A stretch of DNA of 64,000 nucleotides from Cyclospora cayetanensis (lineage: Eukaryota > Apicomplexa > Conoidasida > Eucoccidiorida > Eimeriidae): the NCBI RefSeq assembly GCF_002999335.1, contig NW_020312089.1, forward strand, positions 41,659-105,658. Direction: 5' to 3'. The notes under the pieces are model-generated. The model was given only the letters and a program-made list of their open reading frames with translations. It searched no databases and was not told the DNA's origin. Below are positions 46,592 through 57,968 of the stretch, piece by piece. Within the stretch, counting starts at the first letter, position 1. Each line of letters starts with the position of its first letter. The translations under genes were made by a program, and so were the position numbers.

Positions 46592-49500
46592 TTACTCGTA
46601 GACAGGACTCCCCCTCACACGCCGATGATCCGGCGAGGGAGAACGCTGCCGCTGTGGGGAAGGCGCCCCTGAGCGACCGCAGGTGCTCCGTGTTGGCTGT
46701 TCCTCCCTGTAGCGGCACGGAGGTAGCACAGCAAGCATAGCTGGGTAGGCGAAAGCAACCCAAAATGCTGAAACGAGTGAAGGAGAGGAGAGAAAATTGC
46801 AAGTAGGCAGAGGCATAGATAGGCAAGGAAGGCGACCGGAATGAGAAAGGGGGAAAGGGGACTGTGGTGGTCTTTGCAATTTAGGTCAGTCGCATCTCAT
46901 TATCCCAGGGGAATGTGGCTAAAGGCCACTCTGAAACGATTTCAGAAACAGCCTTACCGCAGAGTCCGTCGGAGGCCCTCAGCCGCTTGTACCTCCTCTG
47001 GCGTTGGAGGGATATACACACCCTACAGGAGCCGACACAGCGTCAAGATATGGAGTGCCGCATTCCTCCTCGTGTTGCTTTGAAGCGCCCCCCGTATTTC
47101 GCATCTTTCACTGCCTGGGCCGCTACTTTTTTGCAAAGGAGGAATGCATTCCCATGTTCAATGAGGGAGTGTCACAAGCCCGCATACGAGGGGCCATTTA
47201 AAGGCCCCGGTACACCCATGCACACCACGCAACGTGGTGGAAGATATGCCATTGTTGACGCGGGCAAAACGAAATCCAAGGCTGCAACTAAACTTCCTCG
47301 GAGTCAATACGTGTGCAGAGAAAGAGAGGTCCCTCTACCTCATACCGCTGACTGAGCCGCTCTCACGCATGCCTACAGCGAAATTGCCAGTCTCTTACCC
47401 CCGCTCGTGACTTCCACTGCCCCAGCCGTGTGTCCCACATCGGCCCCTGAGGCCTCCGCCTCTGGGGAGAAGGACTCCGCACTGCAAATCTGCAGCGTGG
47501 AAACTCGAGCGCAAGCATCGAACACGAGCACGCTGCTGCGGAGACCCCCAAAAGATCCACCCAAGCCTTAAGACTACTCGAAGAGAGCAGCCCTCCAGAG
47601 CACCCCGTGGGCAACAACAATGCGCTACACGTTAAAGGGTGGTGGGGTACAACAGTCTCTAACCTGTCGTGTGTCCAGCTTCTTGGGCTTCGGCTGCGCC
47701 TTCTGGGCCTGACGGCCCTGAGGGAAATCTCGCAACGAAAAGCACACCGCAGTCATTGCGAGAGACGGCGAGAGAGGCAGCGAGGGAGTGCGACGGCTCC
47801 AAAGGCCGTGTGGCACGGCCCAAAGAGCCAGAAAAGGTGTCTCTGTGGGGTAATAACAATGATCCGAAGGCTAGTAGCGGGGAGTTCTCCCAGCCAAAGG
47901 GCAATGGGATACGCGCTTAGAACGGCCCCCAAAGGGCTCTTAGATGGTCTACATATATATATATGTATGTATATATATATGTATCTATATGTACGTTTTT
48001 ATATGTTTATGTATTTTTTATATCGATTCACGGACTCTCGGGTGTACGCCCTGATGTCATGTGCGGCGAAGAGTGGGTTGGCTCGCTGGGATGGCGGGGA
48101 CTTCCTTAAGGCTCTGAAGCAGCGTAAAGGCAGAACAGGAAAGCTCTAGTACAATGGTGCCGAAAGAAAAGGGCACAGGCCAAAGGCGTGAGCAGAAGAC
48201 GCTGAGGAGGAGGTGCCTGCAGCATGCACGCTAAAAGAGTCTGCATGCTGCCCGCGATAGAAAAGCGGCAAAACACCGGAAAGGCCAGCGTTCGTTGAGC
48301 AGAAGATGCGGGGGCACAAGGAAAGGGGGAGAAAAGGCAAGAGGCAAGAGCTGCGGCTCCCGTCGTGAGGGGGGTAAACAACGCGCAGACACCCAATACA
48401 AGGATCTACAAGAAACAGCCAGAGCTCAGAGACACGCAGAAAAAGCCACCTACCCACCCACATCCATACGCACACACATAGATACATAGATACACACATA
48501 CGTACACACACACATACACATACACATACACACACCACCTCGACAAGGAAGGAGGGAGGACGCAAGGCAGAGCAAGCAGGGAGCTACAGAGATGAGGTTA
48601 TAAAAGAGCGAGCGGCATGAAGCACGGCGCGTGAAAAGACTAAATGTGCTCCCTGATAGATCAAAAAAAGCGAGAGGGGTCTTAACGCCGGGAGAGGCTC
48701 ATATGGACATCTAGAGCACTGCACTGGACGAAAAAAACAAGAGACTCAGAGACTCTGCCTAGACAGAAAGAGGAGGCCTGCTTCGAGTGGAAGATAGTAA
48801 GCTCGCTGAGCGTCTCGGAAGTGCCAGGAAGATATTTTAAAACAGCCAGGCGGCTAGCTGGGCAAGGTGCGCAGGACAGAAGCCCTCGACAAGGCAGGCA
48901 GTGCTTGACTGTGCCAGTTGAGGAAGCGAAGCAGGCCGCAGAGGACATACACCTGGGATGAAGCTGCACTCGCAAGCAGCAACAGCATGCGCAAACAAGG
49001 GGGCAAATGTAAGCAACAGGACCAGCCATACGAGCAGTTGCGGCAGGAGAGGAGACACGACCGGCAACAACAACAAAAAAGGGGCCAGTTGTAACGTTCA
49101 AAGACGCACCGGAAGAAGAGTGCCTTCCGCTTTTGCTGCCACTGCTGCTGTGTCTCCTCCTACTCCTGCTGCCACTGCTGCTGTGTCTCCTCCTGCTGCC
49201 ACTGCTGCTGCTGCGTTTCCTGCTTCTGTGGGTATGACTGCTGCTTGTAAGCCTCGAGCGGTATGTGTGGGATGCAGGCAAGGCGCGCCTGTCTCCTTGA
49301 CTTCTGCTGCTGTTGCTGCTATTTCTGCTGCTGCTGCTGTTGCTGCTGCTGCGCCCCCAGCCGTGTAGGCGTCTCCTGGGGGTGTGCCTTGGCCTTGACA
49401 CTCCCCCACTGCCCCTGCTGTGGGAACTTTCGCGACTGCGGCTCCTGTTGTTGCTTCTTCTCGTCAGCTTCGAGCTGTGGCTAGCTGCTCTGGAGTCGGC

Positions 49501-49845
49501 GTTCCTGGGAGGCCGGTAGGCGTTTGAGAGCTGTGCAGAGGCCCTCTGCATGCGGGGAGGCGTAATGAGAATTACGTCATCTGAGGCAGAGCTGGGGGAG
49601 GGGCTGCAAGCGCTCATGCTTCGAATTGGATCTTTCGAGCCGTTCTTGCCGTTGGTGTGGCTGCTGCTTTCCAAGACGTCTGCGGAGACGCTGTGGCCAC
49701 TGACGCAGCCGCCGCACTTTGCCGCATCATCGGGGGGGCCTCTTTGAGGGCTGGGGGGCCCCTTCGACGCGTCTACGCTGAGCTTTCCCTCCAGCGGGAG
49801 CTGCTGGGGAGAGCCGCGGTCGGGCACTTCAGGAGATGCCGCCAT
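46592..49845 (-). CDS. RS-rich (SR-like) protein, function unknown
   Basis: Proposed exons on the minus strand: 49110-49845, 47664-47717, 47399-47489, 46958-47022, 46592-46706; phases between them are not all proven and further exons may be missing. The ATG at 49845 was chosen because the upstream frame runs through a (GA)n tract. The first exon encodes about 245 residues that become Arg/Ser-rich (repeated SRSRESSHSR, RRRHSSSGSRS). Later exons read QAQKAQPKPKKLDTRQ, RSPSPQRRRPQGPMWD, GVYIPPTPEEVQAAEGLRRT and end APSPQRQRSPSPDHRR...VYE. Such RS and SP dipeptides are typical of nuclear splicing-related proteins and SR-kinase substrates. No RNA-recognition motif was found, so I do not name it. 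Confidence 0.5.
47949..48000. repeat. (TA)n-rich tract
   Basis: Alternating TATA with TATG units, in a presumed intron of the RS-rich gene. A (CA)n-type tract follows at 48470-48536. Confidence 0.8.
49139..49368. repeat. CTG/CTC trinucleotide-rich region encoding Ser/Arg repeats
   Basis: On the minus strand this tract is CAG/AGC and GAG-like and encodes the serine-rich RS stretch of the gene above, including runs of SSS. Plus-strand leucine-rich frames here are shadows. Confidence 0.75.
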
Positions 49846-50003
49846 GCACTTTTGCAAATCGAAAACGTCTGTCCTTGGCGAGGCGTCTAGGCTGTGTGCA
49901 GGGGGTGCACGTCTTGCAAGGGACGCCTGAGATCTCTGCGCACCTACGGCCAGGCTGTCTAGAGCCTCGAAAACGCAAGAGATTGAGGCCTTCCTCGAGA
50001 GAC

Positions 50004-50007
<4 letters not shown>

Positions 50008-50038
<31 letters not shown>

Positions 50039-50064
50039 TGGGGAGAGAGATGGGGAGAGAGAGG
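50008..50064. repeat. (GA)n microsatellite
   Basis: GAGA units broken by TGGG, in the 5' flank of the RS-rich gene. Confidence 0.9.
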
Positions 50065-50370
50065 CGGAGCAAGGGGCCTCAAGAGGCCCCCATGCCCATG
50101 GGAGGCAGGAGCAAGGAGCCTCAGGTGGCGAAAAGCGCTAAGAGTTAATTGTGGCTGCGTCGGATGCAAGTGCTGCGTGTGCTGCATGCAGAGTTCCTCA
50201 GGAAATCGCCACTCAGGAAGGCCTCGACGTAGAAAGTGACCCCCTCCAGCAAAGTGGCGGACGTAGATCAGCCCCCACTCACCTACAAATAAGAAAAAAA
50301 AAGAAAAGGAACCGGTTCTAGACACGTATGACGCACTCCCTCCCTTTTCTCAGTCGCTTCTCTATGGCCT

Positions 50371-50410
50371 AGGGGGCCCCTCCGGGGTGGCGAGACAGGG
50401 GCCCCCCGCC
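50371..50410. repeat. GC-rich palindromic element, copy 2
   Basis: AGGGGGCCCC and GGGGCCCCCC are separated by about 16 bases and can pair with themselves or each other. The element sits in the shared upstream region (49846-50837) of the divergent RS-rich and reductase genes; nothing else was recognised there. Confidence 0.5.
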
Positions 50411-50837
50411 TCCGTGGACTACAGCGGGTATCCCGTAAAACGGATTTAGCAGCACGACTTCCGCATTTCTCCCTTTAGATGTGCTTTAAACTCAATCTTG
50501 GCGGGGCCCAATACCAAATTTGCATGTTTGGGAAAGACAGAAGAGATGCACCAGTGATGAGAGTTCTCGGTTCTGTTCTTTTCGCCCGACGGGGAGACAC
50601 CTGGGGGCCCTTCCAGGAAAAACGAGGCTCTCAGGAGGCTAAACGCGCACTCTCAGGTTCTGCGGCCTATTTTTGCATGCGTAGGCTGAGGCGACAGCAG
50701 CCGACAGCAAGGCGCAACGCTGCAAGTCGGGAGAGCAGCAGCGCAGAGAGCTGGAGGAAAATACGATACCAGAGAGAAAGGAGGAGGAGGAGGCTTCTCA
50801 CAGGATTGCAAGTTGGAAGCTCAGTGACTCACTGCGG

Positions 50838-52471
50838 ATGTTCAGCTCGATGCACTTTTACGGGGCCCTCAGGCTGTTGCTGTGCCTGTACTTTCTGACT
50901 GCAGCTGCAGCTGCGGCTGCAGCTGGACGTTGGACTGCATTGGCTGCCTTTGCCGCTCATGGCAAAGCGAGACAGCAGCTCTCCGACGGCGAGGACCAGC
51001 GACTGGGAAGCGGCCCCTCCAAGCCGTTGCATTTGTTACGGTGGATTATGTCACGAGACTGCAGCAAGCGGAGATTCGTGGATTTTTACAGCATTGGCTC
51101 TGCTGTTGCTGCCGCTTGCCTTTTTTATCAGTGGCGATACAGGCAGCGGGAAATCTGGGAGCTGCTTCCAGTCCTGCTGTTGCTCCTACACGTGTTGCGT
51201 CGGCTTGCGGAGCAGCTGGCCATAGTCGCCTCCGACGACGCCTCGCGCATGCACCGTTTTGCATACGTCTTGGGCTGCACGTGAGGCGCCTTGCCGCTGC
51301 TCTTCGCAGCCTTGCACGGGGATGGTGCACCTGCTGCTGCTGCGTGTATCGACACTCGATAGGCTCCTGTTGCCCTGATGGCTTCAACCCTGCGCTGAGG
51401 TCTGCTTAGCTGCTTGATGGTTGGGTGTATGTCGACGTTTCCAGCGCTCTTGGAGATGGGCTTGAGTCGCAGCCTCCGTCCAGTGTCTTTTGCTGCAGCG
51501 CTTGGCACCAACTTTTTCCGCCTGCGTGCAGGTACTACGTTGCAACCCCCCTGGCGTTTTCCCCCGCTTCACAGGGACCGTCTTCCGTCTGCATGCTGCA
51601 ACGGGGGGTCTCCATAGCGCTTTGGACTCTTGCCAACGCCTTGCAGGCAAGTACATTCCCCTGCAAAAGGCCGTTCAATACACGAGAGCCGTGGAGGTGA
51701 AGGGGGGAGGGGCAAAACTTGGTATATGGAGGCTGCCTCTGCAAGGGGAGGAAGTGGCAAGGTGCATGCAAAGATGCGTGTAGCGTCACGTGCAGACTCC
51801 TCTTGTAGCTACACCCGCGGCTGGAGTAGAGGGAGATGGGCGATGCAGCTGGTGCCTTTCCTGCTGCGCTACAGCTAGCCTGTCATGCGTCGCTCGCTGC
51901 GTTGAGGAGAGAGGGAGTTCGAGCCTTGGCCTTGGAGGACTCTAAGGAGATCCTGCATGCAGCGCTGAGTGCCGATACAGCCCGATCCAGAGAGCAGCAA
52001 AGGGACGGCGGCAACACCAAAAGCCGGAGCCACAACAACCAGTCCGCGGATTTAGCAAGACAGAGGGGGCCCTACAGAATTCCGAGGAGTCCCCTGTTTG
52101 CGCATGTCAGCTGTCCCCACTATCTGGCAGAGGTTCTTGTGTACTTGTCGCTCTTCCTCTTATCTCCGGATACCCATACGTGAGCCATGGAGGCGACGCT
52201 AGGCAGGCAGGGTCCTTTTAGTTGTTGCATCCCGCGTTCCGATCCGCAATTATGTATATATCTATATATATATATATACTGGCACTCCGATATAGATTAC
52301 CGCAGGCTGGCTACTGGCTGAAGGCATTGCTAGCTGCGCGCACAGTATGAGGGCTAGATTGTGTGTTCTTTGAAGGAGAAGGGGTAAGGGAGGAGGCAGT
52401 CGACCTTTTTGCTTTTGCTGCGCGTAGCTTCTGCTGCTTTCTCTACGTACTGGTCTGCATGGCCACCAATG
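50838..52471 (+). CDS. Polyprenol/polyprenal reductase, SRD5A3/DFG10 family (3' end not found)
   Basis: Four exons agree in phase: 50838-51280, 51532-51646, 51875-52179, 52428-52471 (about 302 residues so far). The N-terminus has a hydrophobic segment (LRLLLCLYFLTAAAAA). Family landmarks: DFYSIGSAVAAACLFYQW, LLLLLHVLRRLAEQL, ASRMHRFAYVLGC, WTLANALQLACHASLAALRR, YRIPRSPLFAHVSCPHYLAE, LVYLSLFLL and FCCFLYVLVCMATN. These are membrane enzymes of the ER that act in the last steps of dolichol synthesis for N-glycosylation. The final exon (normally a His-x-WY...YPxxRxxxxP block) could not be located in the following kilobase. Exon 2 ends at a GC donor. The start could also be the ATG at 50850. Confidence 0.82.
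51647..51874 (+). other. GC-AG intron in the SRD5A3-like gene
   Basis: The donor is TTGCAG|GCAAGTA and the acceptor CTACAG|CTAGCC. The join gives ANALQLACHASLAALRR, which follows the family pattern, in phase 0. The donor matches the strong AG|GCAAGT form. Confidence 0.75.
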
Positions 52472-54303
52472 GTGAGTGAGAGAGACAGAGAGAGACAGAG
52501 AGAGATAGAGAGACACCAGGACCAGGAAAAAAGGCACAGGCAAATCAGAGGCAGCAGAGGGCAATCGAGGCATCAGGAGGGGCTGCGAAGGTTCGGGAGA
52601 GCACCAGAAGCATCGACTTCTCATGCTATGTAGGGCAGCGCATAAAGTCAACGACATTTAAAGCTGGCAAGATCACTAGAGGCATCTGGTGCCAGTAGGC
52701 GTCATCCGGGAGAAGCAGAACCCCCCGGGAGAAGCAGAACTAGGCACAGGATTTAGAGTTCTAATACACAAGTGGAAGTCGAACGGGCAGATGGCGATTC
52801 TATAAGCCCGGATATGAAAAGGGACAGCTCATCCATAGAGACAGGGTAGACAACACAGTACGAAGGCGCCTGCAGAGAGTTTAGTTCATGCATTCTCGCG
52901 TGTTTTCTTGATGCCCATGCGACTACAGCCCGGCAGAGTCACCAGTGGTATCTTAAGACTTTTGGGACCGCTTATCCTAAGTAAGGCATCTGGGGGAATG
53001 CTAGAGCAGCGAATTGCCGCCGTTGTTGCAAGGACGCACGCGTTTTTGTTTCCCTGCGCATCACAACACTGCCGCTGCGTGGTCGTCTCGGCAGTGTCTC
53101 ATCGAGCCTTCTTCCTCCTTCGCTTCATTCGTTTGTAGCATGCGACGTAACCGGGGCTTTTTCTAGTCCGTTCTTTGATATACATGTTACAAGAAATACA
53201 CCGATTAAATGATGCTCTTTAGCTTGTGCTGCCTTGTCTCTCTATTTCCTTGTTGCCCCCTCCTCCTCACTGAACTTATTTCTACTGCCTTCGGTAATAG
53301 GCGCCTCTTCGGTGGCACTGCACCATATTTCAGCCAGCGCGATGCTTGCCATTGAGTTCTAGGGAGATCTTTTAATTGCTTCTGATCCGCAGGGAGCGGC
53401 GCATGCTCTTCCCCTTCTTGTTTTAATGCCTTTCCCGATCCTCCAGCGTATTATCCCTCATCAGCATTCGAATTTTCTCCTTTCGGGGGGTCAGACGGCC
53501 AGCCTCTACAATAGCCTATAAACCTACTTTCCCCTGCAGCCTCCTTGACGCCTTGCACGCTCTCCCCGCAGCCCATCTAATCTTTTGTTCAAGGACCATG
53601 GCAAAAATTTACTTCTTGACTGTTTCTAGCACGAGCTGCAGAGGTCTTGGAGCTGCAGCGCTCCTGTGTGTACATCTGTGCAAGTCTTTTTTTTGATTAT
53701 GCTGCAGGGGGGATATGTACACGCGCAACGGGCGGAAACCCGACTGAGAGCACACATGTTCCTTTCGAAATAAGTTTTAGTGTGTTCTTTTGTGTTTTGT
53801 CACTTTATTGGGATATATTGGTAAATTAGATTACAGGGTCATCCTTTCGAAGGGTGCCCCGCTCCCAAACATTCGCTGATGAACACACGCGGCCCGCCAG
53901 AAGCACCTATGTTCATAAACATCTAATAGAGGAGTAGGAATTTCTGCACCCTCCAGTCTCTCAGCGCTCCGCCCGATTTGCCGGACTCTCCTACAGAGCA
54001 CTTACCTCAGTAATGCGGATACGGCTGCAGCGGGCAGCAATCCCAGGGTAGCGTCAGCGCTCTGGGATCTCTATTCGATCCTGCCCTGAGGTGGAGATAC
54101 CCCCACTAGAGGGTTGCACTAGTCGACGTTTAACATTGCAAGCCATATCACTAAACTAAGCATGCTCTCTGTAGAGGCGCTACCTCTACTGCACAGCATC
54201 TCGATCACAGCACACGAAGCCAAGCATATCATACGAAACAACGTGGCCTGCTGCCTTGCGAGTCCGGCACTAACAAGGCAAAGCAGATCAGCTAACACGG
54301 AGT

Positions 54304-54304
<1 letters not shown>

Positions 54305-54338
<34 letters not shown>
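54305..54338. repeat. (TA)n microsatellite
   Basis: About 17 TA units in non-coding sequence. Confidence 0.95.
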
Positions 54339-54339
<1 letters not shown>

Positions 54340-56444
54340 GTACATGCATTTATGCGCCTGTCGAGATCCCGCTGATATCAAAGCAGAGCGCTTGTCGCAG
54401 ATGCACCCGTGAGACGACTCGCTAGAACACGCTTGTTCCGTGGGCCTTTAGATAGTCTCAGGGCATTGGCACCTTCGTATGCAAAAAACGGTGCATAATG
54501 TGGGACTCAAGCAAATATTCGAACTCTAAGACGCTTTGCCACCTACTCAGCGGCAGTGGCGCAGGCGCAATTCTTCTCTGCCTTCTCAGCGTGAACTAGG
54601 TTAAGAGACCTCATCTACATTTCCCATAGCGAGATACTCGGATTCAGACTCACTACAAACTTGACAGAAAGTTTTGAGTAATGTTGTATCTAGAGAACCC
54701 AGCCCTTCCCCTCTCACCGCTTCGCCGAGTTCGGGCATGAGGGTAGAGAGGCAACTAGCGTGCGCGTTGCAGCACCTGCTAAGGACTAAGAACATACACT
54801 GCTGGTTGCACATGGCCTCTAGCACACACATACACACACGAGGTTTCTGTCGTATTTCATGCAGCTAGCAGAAGTCTGTAAAATTGCAATATTTCAGATA
54901 TGCGGAGAAACAAAACAAGTAGACGATTCCTTACTAGTTCTTGGTTAAAGATAACCAGTGTGGTAGAAAAAATTCCAGTCCAGTTCAAGCACACACCCTC
55001 ATGTTCCGTACCTACACGCCAAGACAGACGCCGTTCAAGGCAGCGAAAGATTTCTAGCCATGTCGACGCTTCCCTGGCAAGCAGAAGCGCCTAAACAGTG
55101 CAAGTGAAAGAAGCAACTGTGTGGATCAAAGGCTAAAGTAAACTTGACGGGAAGAAGGTCATACACATTAGCCAACGAAGAATGAGGACCAAACCAACAC
55201 GACCGCAGTAGCGCTATGACTCGTTGCCATTAGAGGGCGGAAATACTTGAGTCTCCTGCTATCTGGAAACCGAAGACATGTATAATATGTAAATGGAAGG
55301 AAATTACAATAGTTTAGCAGTGCCTCCGCGCCTCATAGAGCAAAGTCCGCGTGCAAATCGAGACGGTATCGGCAACATGGTCTACTCGGAAGGGCCACTT
55401 GAGGCAATGGTATTTCAGGCATAGTATACAGTGAGGAAAAACATAACACTTTCCAAGGAGCTCTGAATACAGCGGCTATGGCAACTAGCACTAATGAGCA
55501 ATCACAGGCGCATATTCTCTTGTGGCCAACGAAGCTCGCAGGTGCTCCTCCAACATCTATTGAGATGGGTGGTTCCCGCCCTTATTTACCAGGAAATCAC
55601 GTTCAGCGCATCTTCAGTGCTCGATTCGTAGAATCCAGCACTTTTGTGACCCCTTTTAACTACTCTGCCTTTACAGGGGTTGCTTGGCTGAGACATAAAG
55701 CCCGCAGTTTACTGAGAGTTCTTTCTAGCAAATTCAGGAAGCCAGTATTGATGGTCCTTCGGCACCTCCAAGATTCACGGACATCACCAGAAACAGAGAG
55801 GCATTGATCCGTGAGAGTATGGCGACTGGCTTTAGCCACGTAGCTGCCAACTTCTTTATATGGTCAGCTTTTGGTGCGCCTTGTAAAGCCAACAGATCAA
55901 CCAAGGCAAGTGCCACAGGCTTGAAACACGCAACTTACCGCTGCTGATCATTTGTTCTTTCTTGTCTCTCTTGAACTTTTGGACATACACTTACGAGCAC
56001 TATCGAGCTGTTCATTGGACCCATCAACTGCTGATAGTGAAATCTGCCCCTGGACCCCCACGTCCAGGCCCAAGTTGCAGAGCGGCTGTTCACCAGTTTA
56101 CCAGGGATGCAGGAGAGCAACAAGTAAATGACTGTTCTTTTGCCTGATCAACGAAACTCGGCACAAGGAAAAGCGTCGAGCCAAGCAGTGTGGTTTTTGT
56201 GATGGTCGGCAACAGCTATAGATCAGCGTGGCTGATGCAGCTGGCCTGGACAGATGCGTTAGTATACGTCTCAGTGGCCAAAAATGACTGTAACTTTCAA
56301 GCCTCGACACAAAGGCGTGCCATAACACGCTAACGAATTTCGGATCCCTATTTATGAAGATACTCCCAAGGAGGTCATAAAGGTTACAGATATGAGGTAA
56401 CGATAGTTGAGCGACTTCCTGAACCGTGACAGAGCTTCGGTAAG

Positions 56445-56540
56445 GGTGAAATGGACAAATTTGCTTTGTCTGTAAACAGCGACGTCGCTGCTACCCTCAA
56501 CCTGGACCTCAGGCAGTCTGAGAGTAAATCTTTTCAAAAG
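56445..56540 (+). pseudogene. Possible decayed retroelement RNase H fragment
   Basis: One frame reads MDKFALSVNSDVAATLNLDL, similar in pattern to the start of Ty3/gypsy RNase H (F-L-x-DAS-x-x-GxGAVLxQ). The catalytic Asp-Ala-Ser is altered. It lies 0.65 kb before an integrase-like fragment on the same strand, the order expected for a pol region. Weak evidence on its own. Confidence 0.28.
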
Positions 56541-57089
56541 ACCGGAAGCCTTTGCAAACGCTCTGGCATAGAAGAATCTTGCGGCTTTAGGTGCTGAATC
56601 TTGGCATGACAGTACCCGATCCTGTATTGTGAGCCCCATTCCAAGCCACCAGGAAGACCGTACGAGCTTTTCTAGTGTAGTAATGATCTCAAAATAACCA
56701 AAAACTCCGTGATTCTGTACTTTGCTCGAAACGGATGGAAGCTTGGACCCCCAGGCAACAAAGTCCGCGTTTTGTTTTAATCCACGACAGTTCTCAACGT
56801 GGTAGTACTTCGCTATGTTGCCATGTTACACTTAGCAGCAGCGGCGGATGCCTTAGGGTCAGAGGCGTAAGACTTAGGTAACCTCCATAGGAATCATGAG
56901 TCATTACAGACAAGAATGCCTGCGCTCCACGATGGTGAAACGCTGCTGAAGCCGGCGAAGCTATGTCTCAGTTCTTCCTACAACATTAGTACCACTAAAC
57001 TCAGAATCAGAAAAGAAGTGAGTCACTGATGCATTTGCTCGTATATCTAAGGAACTGCAGGGTACTTCAAGCTTGATACAACAAAGCGC

Positions 57090-57180
57090 AGTGGTGTGCC
57101 AGTTTGCGCTAGATGCCATGTGCAACTAACGGCGAATGCACGGACTGCGTGGAGGGTCCAGCTTTGCACACCCTCTTTCG
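57090..57180 (+). repeat. Dispersed retroelement-like repeat, copy B
   Basis: Related to copies A (790-850) and C (63748-63835): CGCAGTG-TGTG, then GCGC-TGATG-CATG-GCAACTA, then GCGAATGC and GGAGGGTCCAGC. In frame it gives CATNGECTDCVEG, comparable to CATSCEYSKCLEG in copy C. It is a decayed fragment. Confidence 0.5.
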
Positions 57181-57968
57181 GGCTCTTCCTTCATGCCTGG
57201 GAATTTGCGGGCGAGGGGAGTGGAAGATGGCACATTTCGGGGAAGGATTCGTAGCAATTGTCTATCAACTTGTGTTTGAGTCTGGAGTTCTAGGTGTAAG
57301 TCCACAGCGACCTTGGAAGGAGCATAACATACCCAACGGGAATCAGCGGTATAGCCAAGCTCTGTAGTGTACGCCAGCATTGCCACCTGACTTTGCTAAG
57401 CTACCCTTTGTAGCTGAACCAAATCCGTTCTTTTTGCATAGCAGCCCATTTAACTCGACGAAATCCTTGTGTAAACATTTATAGTGTTTTGGGGCGCTTT
57501 GCGTGGGCAGGTACCAAAGCTCTTCTGCCCTCTGTAAACAACCCAATTGTGGTTGGCCTGAGCAATATCTTGAGGTTTGATTAGAAGGAAAACGCTGTGG
57601 GATTTACTCTGGCCCCGCACGATGGTCGATGGTATCCGCCGCTATGGGTGTCGTTGAGTTCAGTGCACACGGTAAAATGTTCGTTGAGAGCCTCCAAAGT
57701 CTCTACAGCTTTGATGCATAATACGCAGAAAGGAGAAATATCAGTTTATCAGATTTTTTTAGCCAAGGCGGCCGTTGTAGACTGTCCGCACATGCATGCA
57801 GCCCCCTTGTAATATGCTGTGCAGTGCAGCCTCACACTGAGATCGGCACCCGTTGCTGCAGCTCCCCCCGCTGCTGCTGCGAAAAGAAGCCCTCGGCGAG
57901 ATTTTGGGCTCTCTCTGCAGGGACTATTTCGAGGATTTGGATCGTTCAAGGAGAGCCTTGCAGCGAAA

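Larger units (their letters stand above)
52472..57968. other. Gene-poor region with retroelement remnants
   Basis: The missing last exon of the reductase should lie near the start of this stretch. Frames at 55478-55807 (+) and elsewhere show no domain. (TA)n tracts lie at 52254-52278 (just before this stretch, in an intron) and 54305-54338. The RNase H-like and integrase-like fragments at 56.4-57.2 kb are listed separately. The last 200 bases are the leader of the L7 gene. Confidence 0.45.

Noticed and set aside
48958..49520. Plus-strand alanine/leucine-rich frames
   Set aside because: They are shadows of the RS-rich minus-strand exon, caused by CTG repeats.
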